A stretch of DNA of 29,722 nt, taken from positions 1-29,722 of the forward strand of contig DASQWC010000192.1 in NCBI GenBank assembly GCA_035640475.1. The letters are read 5' to 3'. The number at the start of each line of letters is the position of its first letter. Within the stretch, counting starts at the first letter, position 1. This DNA is from DASQWC01 sp035640475. Its GTDB lineage: Bacteria > Actinomycetota > JAICYB01. The notes beneath the pieces are model-generated. The model made no database searches. It saw only the letters and a list, made by a program, of their open reading frames with translations, and was not told the DNA's origin. The position numbers were made by a program, and so were the translations under genes. Below, in pieces: positions 9,501-16,002 of this stretch.

Positions 9501-9847
9501 CCCGTCTCTTGTACGGGCTCGTCCTGCCGTACTCCGATCGGCTGTGCGCCGTGGGATCGACGCTTTGTGCCGGAGCCGCGTCGCATCATCTCGGCTCCCT
9601 GGCCGCGACCTTGGAGCGGTGGGAGGCGGCCGAGGAGCATTTCGAGACCGCGCTGGCGACCTACGAAGTGATGCGTGCGCGTCCGTTCACGGCGCTCGCT
9701 CAGCTCGGCTACGCGCAGATGCTGCTCGACCGTGGTGATCCGGAGGATCGCGATCGCGCCCGGACCCTCGAAGAGGCGGCATTGCGCACGGCCGCAGAGC
9801 TCGGACTGAGGGCCGTCGAGCACCGGGCGGCGTTGCGCGCCGGCTAG
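6575..9847 (+). CDS. Cyclase-domain/AAA ATPase/helical-repeat protein, paralog 2
   Basis: This 1,090-residue protein has the same architecture as the preceding gene and can be aligned with it almost end to end, so the pair arose by tandem duplication. The cyclase domain has D11 (LSDVESSTALWE), R52, G-E-G-D-S with Asp56, D107, and N114/R118 (NRAAR). Unlike paralog 1 it keeps Asp at the second metal site; both have Arg in place of the purine-specifying Lys. The ATPase has FVGRAAELEAL, Walker A GEPGVGKT and Walker B LVLEDAQWID. A long helical-repeat tail follows, with no DNA-binding domain visible. I chose ATG 6575 rather than the upstream in-frame 6473, which lies inside the paralog's coding end, because MTEQLTFVLSDVE aligns with the paralog's N-terminus. 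The TAG stop shares the palindrome CTAG with the stop of the convergent minus-strand gene. Confidence 0.9.
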   Translation: MTEQLTFVLSDVESSTALWERFPEQMSPGIARHVEIIAAAVAARGGRLHRDRGEGDSTFSVFDSAPAAAAAAADMARALASEPWPAEAPIRVRIAVYTGDVERRDGDYFGTSLNRAARVRSLAFGGQILLGALAAELVAEHRPPRSVLVDLGPRELKDLSEPEHVYELRLDDADGPPEPMSDEASSNVLWLDRVASADFVGRAAELEALDGAWTTAVGGERVLALVGGEPGVGKTALVAQAATSIYKAGGLVLCGRWDEEVLAPYQAFREALSAYAQACPRSILRADLRDHGPNLARLFPDVAARIETTPAAAGAAADAERLRLFEAIEGWLVAIARRRPVLLVLEDAQWIDRSSVLLLQHLVRGTRPSSLLLLATYRDTEVEQSDLGRTLPSLLRDRATRRIVLRGLDVPDVRELLVHAPGTPLQDVDTIAEALHAETGGNPFFLQEIVRHLSDSGGLDAARSGGRTDVPESVRDIVRWRISRLSNELSEGLSVAAVMGETFDFGVLTAATDIDEDRLLDALDEACRAGLAHEQSADRYAFAHAVVRRTLLDDLSVARRLRLHRRVAEALEQGPATSSLAELAHHFCAAASLGLAPKAIAYARAAGDRAAQELAFEAAVRHYQRALDVQAAELPDDADLRCELLLDLGDAHNKAGEYALRDECFLRAAQAARELDRFDLFARAAVGYGGVLAAAVDPDLIGHALLEEALERIGERDSRDRGLVLARLAHWVHFTAPRSKRLALADEAVSIARRLGDPLDLASVLSHRCWALDGPDDTHDQLRLAGEIVELGERLQNTEVRIEGVRLRADAQFEAGDFDAVRASAAEMAALAQDVRHPEYMRLARSWDSVFASIEGNYDEAMAVADEIHDLLRVMGHPQSEVVYIALSFPAAWMRGSLGEAVPLFEALSQTEAWRRVWPAVAAWSAAEGGMLDLARDKLDEITKQSIEQLDKNYIWWPTIVGLTVASTMLGDAEWARLLYGLVLPYSDRLCAVGSTLCAGAASHHLGSLAATLERWEAAEEHFETALATYEVMRARPFTALAQLGYAQMLLDRGDPEDRDRARTLEEAALRTAAELGLRAVEHRAALRAG

Positions 9848-12800
9848 ATCGTAGTCCCGGTCTTCTCGAGGAACTCGTGGATCTTCGGGAAGACCTCTAC
9901 GTGTGCGTTGCGCCCGATCAGCCCGTCGAGGTGGGCATAGTCGCGCAGGAGACGTCGCTCGTATCGGTCGGAGCCGTTCGCGTTGCGCAGCCAGCGCGCC
10001 GTTCGTTTGCTGCCTTCGGGAAGGAAGATGAAATTCTTCTCGCCCTGGAGCAGGAGCAGCCGCGTGTCCTTGAGGCGGTGAGCGTTGGGCATGTACGCCT
10101 CTCGGCCCCGATTGTCGACGACGTGACCGAATTTCATGATCAGTGCCACGTGCCTGAGCGCGGGGAGGGCACCGACGTCGAACATCTGGTTCAAGGCGGT
10201 ATGTGTCTCGTCGTTCAGTTGCGTATGCGTGTGCGTCAGCCCGTAGATGGCGTTGATCCATCTGCAGAGTGCGAGGCCGCATCGCTCGTTGGATGCCATC
10301 GGCAGCGCGCGCATGGCCACGTCGAGAGCTTGAGTGACGACGGTCCGCCGTCTCGGCGGGAAGAGCCGCTCAAACCGCAGGCCGTCCAGGATATGTCCGA
10401 CCCTGAGGGTGTTCTTGAGCCGGACCAATGGGGCCGGATCGACGATGGCCATTCCCTGCGAACACACCGCCGACCGGACGCCGCCGAGGCCCGCCAGCAG
10501 CGCCATCTGGATCGACATCGATCCCATGCAGTGTCCGAGTAGCTGGACGGAGGCTGCGCCCGTGACTTCGCGAACCTTCGCGACGGCCACGGGCCAGTCG
10601 ACGGTGGCGACGTCGTCGAAAGTGAAGTCGAGCCTCCTTGCCGACGGAAGCTCGATCCCGGCCCGGTAGTCGAAGAGCCAAACGTCGTATCCGTCGGCGA
10701 CGAGGAATTCGGCGAGGTTCTGGTCGGTGGTGTCGGCGACGTACGACGCGGCCGACATGCCGAACCCGGCCGCGAGAAGGATCGGTCCCTTCTCGCCGCC
10801 CCTGTAGCGAACAAGGCGCAGGAAGGCACGCTCCCCGACGCGCGGCCACTCCTCGCCCGGAACCTTGATTCCCTCACGCCACCGCTTGTCCTCTTGGTCG
10901 CACCAGATGACGTCGGGGGCCGGGAGCTCGACCTTGCGATGTCCGGTTACCGGTCCGAACTCGTTGATCTCCGTGGCCGGGAATCGCGTCCGGTCGAGCG
11001 GGCCTCCGTAGACGCTGAGGAGCTTCCGCGTGAACATCTGCATGAAGTCGAACCGTCCCGGCTCGCGGACGTCCTTGCGGCGATTCGTGGTTTTCATCGT
11101 CCGGAGCTGTCGCAGGAAGTCGACGGCGCCGACGTGAATGATGCCGACGCCGAGCGTTCGCTTCCGTGAGTCCGAGACCGTGACATAGAGCGTCGTTGTG
11201 TCCGGCCACGCGCGGAGGCTGCCGCGCTCACGGATGAGCTTGTGGCCCTCGAGGTGGTACCGCTTGCCGTCCTCGCCGAGGAGCTCGAGCCGGTAGATCA
11301 TTCGGTCGGTCTCGACGTACTCCGGATCGTGCACGAAGAGCTGGAACTCGCCGCCGATGACGGTGAGCCGGCGTTTCGAGAGCTCGGGTGCAAAGACCGT
11401 TCCGGAGATGCGCGCCGGGGACTCCGGCCGTGCGAGCGCCGCAGCGAGGTTTTCGTAGGAGATCGTGAGGACGACGTCGAGCCGGGAGTCGTCGGCCGTT
11501 CCCTGCGCGTAGCCGGCGTCGAAGTCCTCGTGGACTCGCGTCGAGATAAATCCGGTCATGCGCTCGGTGAAGCGAAGCCCCGAGGTCGACGGCGGAGTGT
11601 ACGGGGGCGGCGGGGCGGGTTCCCATTTCCGCTCCTGCACGAGCAAATCGCTGATGCGCTCGGCCAGCGCAGAGATGGTGAGCGACGGATTCGCCCCGAT
11701 CGGTCGCGGCACGATCGCGCCGTCGGCGACGTACAGGCCGTCGTGCACGTCCGTTCCGGTCTCGCCGTCGAAGACCTGGCCCTTGTGATTGACCACACCG
11801 TGTCCCGCGTGGTCGCCCATGTCGCAGCCGCCGAGCGGATGGACCGTGATGAGCGACCGTCCGAACGGCGTCTTCCAGACGGGGTTCGGGACGAATGTGC
11901 CGCCGATCGCTCGCGCGGCGATCGACGCGGCGTTGTTGTCACGCTCGATCACGGGACGCTTTGCGACGTCGGGCCATTGGATGTTCAAACGGTCGTCGTC
12001 GAGGACGAGCCTCCCGTTGTCGTCGTCGATGCTCATCACGAGATACGTGAGTGTGCGATCGGCCGGGCCGCGCCGGGGGCCGAGCATCGCTCCGGCCAGT
12101 TGCTTGGCGCGCTTGGCGAAACGCTCCGCGCCCCGAGTGTCGTCGATCCCGAAGGCCGCGGCCGACGCCGCCCACGCCGCGCCGACGATCGGCGCCAGCG
12201 CGCCGGGGACCGAGCCCTCCTGGATGATCATGCCGAAGGACGGGTGCTCTTCGTTCATCAAGTCGATCACGCCCGAGATGCACGGTCCGACGTCGCGGTT
12301 CGCCGGCACCGGATGGGGGCCGAGCCCGACGGCGCGCACGGAGCTGTCCGTATCGAAGGCGAAAGCGAGGACGTCACCGTTCCCCGTGAAGCTTCTGCCG
12401 ATTCGGTCCGAGATCGGCAGTCCCGCAGCACGTGACCGGAGCAGGATCTCCGTCGAGCCGAGCGATCCGGCCGCGAGGACGACGACGTCGGCCGTCACGA
12501 ATTGCGTCGGTGCGCCGAAGCGGTGCCGTCCCGCCGACTGGTCACGGAACTCGACGAGCCACTCTTTGCCGCGCCTGTGGATCGTCCGAACCTCGACCTC
12601 GCTGAAGATGTGCGCGCCGTGCGCGTACGCGTCGGGGATGTAGTTCATGAGAACCGTGTTCTTCGCGCCGTAGTTGCACCCGGTCACGCAGTCGCCGCAC
12701 AGCTCGCAGGCGGCTTGCTCGACGCCGGCGGCATTTGTGCCGCGTTCGAACGTGACATTCAGGTTCGGCCGGCCGACGGGCACCCCGAACGCTTCGCTCG

Positions 12801-13293
12801 ATCGTCCGAGCGCTTCGAGCTTCGGTGAGAGTGGAAGATGCTCGGGGTACGGGTTCGAGCCGAGCATGCGCTCGGCCTCCTTGTAGTACGGCTCGAGGAG
12901 AGCCGGAGCCTTCCCGTCCCGAAACTCAGCAGGCCACGTCTCGTCGAAGATCCAGTCTTTTGCGCGGAGGGCGACGTTCGCGTTGATGAGCGACGTGCCG
13001 CCGAGTCCACATCCGACGAGCGCGCTGATCCCGGTTCCCAGGTGGAAATCGAACAAAGCCGTCGGGTTTCCGATGTGCCCGCGCTGCGTGTGGGCTTGAA
13101 CGTGTCTCGGCGTCTCCGAGAGACGGCTGGGATATTCGCCCGGGTGGAGCTCTTTGCCGCGCTCGAAAAGGCAGACCTTCGCTCCCGCACGCACACATTT
13201 GCTCGCCGCGATTCCACCGCCGTAGCCGGATCCGACGACGAGCACGTCGTAGTGCTGTTCCAGCTCGTGAACGGGTCGCGAGTATCGGACCAT
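9844..13293 (-). CDS. GMC (cholesterol-oxidase-like) oxidoreductase fused to an alpha/beta hydrolase
   Basis: This 1,149-residue protein is likely to oxidise an alcohol or sterol-like substrate with FAD and then act on an ester or thioester. The N-terminal part (1-560) is a GMC flavoprotein: dinucleotide motif GSGYGG (21-26), CGLGGTSLINANV (95-107), the substrate-side HPLGGCD (485-491) and GANPSLTISALAER near 533-546, most like bacterial cholesterol oxidases. At C196, C199, C202 and C206 there is a C-x2-C-x2-C-x3-C array. Residues about 570-770 are a linker domain. Residues about 820-1149 are an alpha/beta hydrolase whose nucleophile elbow is GHCMG (C922), with candidate acid near E1085/N1087 and His H1121 (YAHLDG). 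No signal peptide is seen. I prefer ATG 13293; a TTG at 13299 is two codons upstream. It is last in the minus-strand operon, 45 bp after the cyclase-family gene. Substrate is unknown. Confidence 0.9.
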   Translation of the reverse strand: MVRYSRPVHELEQHYDVLVVGSGYGGGIAASKCVRAGAKVCLFERGKELHPGEYPSRLSETPRHVQAHTQRGHIGNPTALFDFHLGTGISALVGCGLGGTSLINANVALRAKDWIFDETWPAEFRDGKAPALLEPYYKEAERMLGSNPYPEHLPLSPKLEALGRSSEAFGVPVGRPNLNVTFERGTNAAGVEQAACELCGDCVTGCNYGAKNTVLMNYIPDAYAHGAHIFSEVEVRTIHRRGKEWLVEFRDQSAGRHRFGAPTQFVTADVVVLAAGSLGSTEILLRSRAAGLPISDRIGRSFTGNGDVLAFAFDTDSSVRAVGLGPHPVPANRDVGPCISGVIDLMNEEHPSFGMIIQEGSVPGALAPIVGAAWAASAAAFGIDDTRGAERFAKRAKQLAGAMLGPRRGPADRTLTYLVMSIDDDNGRLVLDDDRLNIQWPDVAKRPVIERDNNAASIAARAIGGTFVPNPVWKTPFGRSLITVHPLGGCDMGDHAGHGVVNHKGQVFDGETGTDVHDGLYVADGAIVPRPIGANPSLTISALAERISDLLVQERKWEPAPPPPYTPPSTSGLRFTERMTGFISTRVHEDFDAGYAQGTADDSRLDVVLTISYENLAAALARPESPARISGTVFAPELSKRRLTVIGGEFQLFVHDPEYVETDRMIYRLELLGEDGKRYHLEGHKLIRERGSLRAWPDTTTLYVTVSDSRKRTLGVGIIHVGAVDFLRQLRTMKTTNRRKDVREPGRFDFMQMFTRKLLSVYGGPLDRTRFPATEINEFGPVTGHRKVELPAPDVIWCDQEDKRWREGIKVPGEEWPRVGERAFLRLVRYRGGEKGPILLAAGFGMSAASYVADTTDQNLAEFLVADGYDVWLFDYRAGIELPSARRLDFTFDDVATVDWPVAVAKVREVTGAASVQLLGHCMGSMSIQMALLAGLGGVRSAVCSQGMAIVDPAPLVRLKNTLRVGHILDGLRFERLFPPRRRTVVTQALDVAMRALPMASNERCGLALCRWINAIYGLTHTHTQLNDETHTALNQMFDVGALPALRHVALIMKFGHVVDNRGREAYMPNAHRLKDTRLLLLQGEKNFIFLPEGSKRTARWLRNANGSDRYERRLLRDYAHLDGLIGRNAHVEVFPKIHEFLEKTGTTI

Positions 13294-13338
13294 GGACAAA
13301 GTCTCTTGCGCCGCAAAACGCAGGTCAAAGCCGGTGCG

Positions 13339-14295
13339 TCAGAACGTCGCGATCGGGTTCGCCGGACTCCCCGTAGCGCCGATCCATCGTAAGGGCGCCA
13401 GTGTGAAGAGAAACTCCGAGCGCCCGAGGCTCTCGCACGATTGGCCGAGGGCTTCGAGGTCGCAATTGTCGATGAGCCACAGACCCATCGCGACGATGCC
13501 GATTGCGTGGATGGGGTCGCGCAGGTTCGGATAGCCGGACGGGATTGCATCCTGTGCGGTATCGCAGGCGATCATCGCGACGCCGCGCTCGTGCAACCAC
13601 GGCAGGCACGACGCGTGCCATCCCGCGCGCCCGACGCTCGCCACGTCGTCGGGCCCGTGCTGGTGCCGCTTGCGTCCGTACCCGGTGCGGAGCAGCAGAA
13701 CGTCTCCCTCGTCGACTCGGACCCCGGCCCGGTGTTCCGCCTCCTCGAGGTCGGATGGGAAGACCGCGTCGCCCGGCTCGAGCCACGGCACATCTCTGAG
13801 CGCCGCGATGTCGAGCAGGACCCCGCGCGTCTGCACGCCGTCTCGAAGGACGGCGATGTCCTGGTGCGTCGCGCCCCAGGACGCGGTGACGAGCTCGGCC
13901 GGCTTGTCGTTGTACATCTTTCCGTCCCAGAAGATGTGGCAGAGCCCGTCGACGTGCGTGACGGTGTACCCGTGGTACACGATCCCGAGATACTCGCCGG
14001 CGCCTGCCGACCGCCCGCGGCGATCGGGCTGGACGACGCGGTGTGCGTCGTCGATCCCTTGGCCGGTCTGCAACATCAAACGCTGGACGGCTCCCTGGTA
14101 GGTGATGGCGTTCTGTCCGCCGACATCCCACGCGCACGAGACCGTCGTCCCGACGCGCACGAGCTGTGTTGCAGCCATCCGCTTGGCCGGGGTGACCAGA
14201 TTCAGGGTACCGAGCTGGTCGTCGGTGCCCCAGCGTCCCCAGTTCGAGAGCGTGTCGAAATAGGTAAGGACTTCGTCCTCGGACGGAACTGCCAA
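13339..14295 (-). CDS. Cyclase-family metal-dependent hydrolase (kynurenine formamidase-like fold)
   Basis: The 318-residue product belongs to the cyclase family (PF04199), metal-dependent amide or lactone hydrolases that include bacterial kynurenine formamidase. The metal-binding signature appears as H108-G-Y-T-V-T-H114-V-D116-G-L-C-H120, matching the family's H-x-x-T-H-x-D-x-x-x-H pattern. The N-terminal SNWGRWGTDDQLGTLN (17-32) is typical of the longer actinobacterial branch. The TTG at 14295 is one base after the TAG of the upstream gene (TAG-T-TTG), so translation is probably coupled; no strong Shine-Dalgarno sequence is seen. Its place beside an oxidoreductase-hydrolase and hot-dog proteins suggests opening a ring or lactone in a catabolic path rather than tryptophan breakdown, but this is inference. 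No other tryptophan-pathway gene is nearby. Confidence 0.88.
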   Translation of the reverse strand: MAVPSEDEVLTYFDTLSNWGRWGTDDQLGTLNLVTPAKRMAATQLVRVGTTVSCAWDVGGQNAITYQGAVQRLMLQTGQGIDDAHRVVQPDRRGRSAGAGEYLGIVYHGYTVTHVDGLCHIFWDGKMYNDKPAELVTASWGATHQDIAVLRDGVQTRGVLLDIAALRDVPWLEPGDAVFPSDLEEAEHRAGVRVDEGDVLLLRTGYGRKRHQHGPDDVASVGRAGWHASCLPWLHERGVAMIACDTAQDAIPSGYPNLRDPIHAIGIVAMGLWLIDNCDLEALGQSCESLGRSEFLFTLAPLRWIGATGSPANPIATF

Positions 14296-14296
14296 A

Positions 14297-15184
14297 CTAT
14301 GAGCTCGTATACAGAGCCGACGACGCCTTCATCCAGCGCAGCTGCATGCGCATCTCGGCGACGCGCTTACCTTCCGGTGTGCTCGCGTAGGACGTAAACC
14401 AGACGTATTCGGTCTTCGGGCTTTCACCGACGGCGAGGATCTCGCCGCCGACGCGGTACGTGCGGTCGAGCAACAGCGGGCCGTCGACGTTGCGTATTTC
14501 GATCGCCCCGAAGAGTCCGACGGCGTCCTGCGCGCGCTTGCCGATCTCGCGCGCCGGATGCGCGTACAGGTAGTGGACCAGCGTCGCCGGACTGGCGACG
14601 AGGCCGCCGAAACGTGAGGCGTCGGTGTAGCAGTCGAGCACCTCGGTGATGACGCCGAGCCGGTCGTTCTGGTGCTCGGCCTTTGCGTCGACCTCGGTCT
14701 CGACAATCGCGTCGCCGGCACTCAGGCCGGCGAGGATGCGCGGGCTCTGTGCAGCGAAGCGCGTGACGTCGATCTGCTCGAGTGCCGTCGGCTCGGTTGA
14801 GTTGCCGATCGATGCCGTGCCTTCACCGACGAGGAGGCCGTCCTCCCTCTCGATCCATGCCTCGACCTGCGCGTCGGTTGCTCCCGCAGCGGGCTGGCGC
14901 ACGTGCGCGCGAACCGGCTCCCGGTCCATCGTCGGGTTTCTGAAGTTGATCGAAAGGGAGCCTCGCTCGAGCCACTGCTCACCGAGCGCTTGGATGAGCA
15001 CGGGTGGGAAGAGCTCGAGGTGGATCGATCCCGCGACCGTGCCGCCGCGGAAACCGAGCTTCGACGCGACGGCGTCGTTGTGGATGCTGCCGCGCACCTG
15101 TTGGGCCTGGTTGACCGACCGGCGAAACGGTCCGACCACGACGCCGTCAACAACCGTGTTTCCCTCAGCGATCCGCTGCGCCAC
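14297..15184 (-). CDS. MaoC-like hot-dog fold protein (acyl-CoA hydratase/dehydratase-like)
   Basis: The 295-residue product has a MaoC-type hydratase signature in its first half: H35-N-D37, A40, G44-F-R-G-G-T-V-A-G and H55. This matches the H-x-D...GF.G.VA.G.H pattern in which Asp and His are catalytic. The length suits a double hot-dog of the FAS1-dehydratase or steroid hydratase type. The second half has SINFRNPTMDREPV and VEAWIEREDGLLVGEGTASIG, typical of hot-dog strands. GTG 15184 is chosen because GAGAAAGGGG stands 6 nt upstream (15191-15200); longer in-frame reading upstream overlaps the hydrolase gene and is a shadow. It lies 20 bp after the hydrolase stop, and its own stop is one base from the next start. 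Annotation as hydratase is by motif; thioesterase or binding-only function is possible. Confidence 0.82.
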   Translation of the reverse strand: MAQRIAEGNTVVDGVVVGPFRRSVNQAQQVRGSIHNDAVASKLGFRGGTVAGSIHLELFPPVLIQALGEQWLERGSLSINFRNPTMDREPVRAHVRQPAAGATDAQVEAWIEREDGLLVGEGTASIGNSTEPTALEQIDVTRFAAQSPRILAGLSAGDAIVETEVDAKAEHQNDRLGVITEVLDCYTDASRFGGLVASPATLVHYLYAHPAREIGKRAQDAVGLFGAIEIRNVDGPLLLDRTYRVGGEILAVGESPKTEYVWFTSYASTPEGKRVAEMRMQLRWMKASSALYTSS

Positions 15185-15190
15185 GGCGCA

Positions 15191-15200
15191 CCCCTTTCTC
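15191..15200 (-). promoter_or_regulatory. Ribosome binding site for the hot-dog gene
   Basis: GAGAAAGGGG on the minus strand, 6 nt before GTG 15184, fixes the start of the MaoC-like gene and argues against the longer open frame that runs back through the hydrolase gene. Confidence 0.65.
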
Positions 15201-15204
15201 CCCG

Positions 15205-16002
15205 TTATGCCTCGGCTAAGAATGACAGCACCGTCTCGTTCCATGCCTCGGGCCGCTCGAAGTAGGGCGAGTGCCCGGCCCCCGGGATCTCGACGACGCG
15301 TGACCCGGGAATGACCTTGCCGACTTCGTGGACGGCCTCGGGCGCGATGAGATCGTCCTCCGCCCCGACGACGAGCAACACGGCGACGTTCAGCGCCTCG
15401 ACCTGCCCGATCGGCCAATGCGTCGTGTACAGCTTCATGACCATCTCGGCGTCGGTGACGCTCGGGTCCCGGAAGCTGCCGATCTGCTGATACAGGAATG
15501 TTGCCGTCGGGTCCTCGCCGGCGAATCGGTTTCCGATGGCCGGATGGGAGCCGATCACCGGCTGGGGCAGCGACGCGCGCGTCCGGCTGACGATCTCGGC
15601 GATCCGGTCGGTCATCACGCCGGCCGTGCTGTCGGTGATGACGAGCGAGCGGACGCGATCGGACGCGCGCAGCGCGCAGCCGAGGACGGCCCAACCGCCC
15701 ATCGATTGGCCGACGAGGTGGGCGCCGTCGGCGCCGATGTGATCGAGAAGCGAGACGATGTCGGCGGCGGCCGCTTCGGGCCCCGCTTGTCCGCTGCGGT
15801 TCGTCGAGCGTCCGAACCCACGCTGGTCCCAGGTGACGACCCGGAATCGCTCGGCAAACACCGGCACCTGCTGGAACCAGACGGCGTGGTTCCCGCCCAG
15901 TCCGTGGGAGAAGACGACCGTGTCGCCCTCGCCCGCGCATTCGTAATAGATGTCCTCACCGCCGGAAGCGACGGTTCCCGCCGACCAGGGGATTGCGCTT
16001 AT
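15205..16002 (-). CDS. Alpha/beta hydrolase with apparent ATA start (start-codon anomaly)
   Basis: The product is a complete alpha/beta hydrolase of about 265 residues, in the range of small esterases and lactone or meta-cleavage hydrolases. With ATA 16002 as residue 1, it has the oxyanion HGLGG (33-37), the nucleophile elbow G98-Q-S100-M-G102, the acid D217 (VVGAEDDLIAP) and H244 (GAGHSPYF), so the triad is complete. No ATG, GTG or TTG stands in frame near the domain start: the nearest upstream is about 16127, deep inside the upstream kinase gene, and the nearest downstream ones would remove the first strand. Instead ATAA overlaps the upstream TAA, with GGAG (16011-16014) 8 nt before it. The neighbouring junctions are TTGA and GTGA, so an ancestral ATGA that became ATAA explains the pattern. 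The enzyme class is certain; the exact start is not. Confidence 0.82.
   Translation of the reverse strand: MSAIPWSAGTVASGGEDIYYECAGEGDTVVFSHGLGGNHAVWFQQVPVFAERFRVVTWDQRGFGRSTNRSGQAGPEAAAADIVSLLDHIGADGAHLVGQSMGGWAVLGCALRASDRVRSLVITDSTAGVMTDRIAEIVSRTRASLPQPVIGSHPAIGNRFAGEDPTATFLYQQIGSFRDPSVTDAEMVMKLYTTHWPIGQVEALNVAVLLVVGAEDDLIAPEAVHEVGKVIPGSRVVEIPGAGHSPYFERPEAWNETVLSFLAEA

Noticed and set aside
3250..9847. LuxR-type transcription regulators
   Set aside because: The AAA/TPR parts resemble that family, but neither protein has the C-terminal helix-turn-helix.
7607..10282. Long minus-strand open frame (891 codons) opposite the second cyclase/AAA gene
   Set aside because: GC-rich coding DNA often leaves the opposite strand open. 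The translation is Arg/Gly/Val-rich with no motifs, and it lies antisense to a gene with clear domains.
14297..15940. A 547-codon hot-dog protein
   Set aside because: The first 250 residues are a frame-shifted copy of the hydrolase gene. GTG 15184 with a good ribosome site gives the conserved protein.
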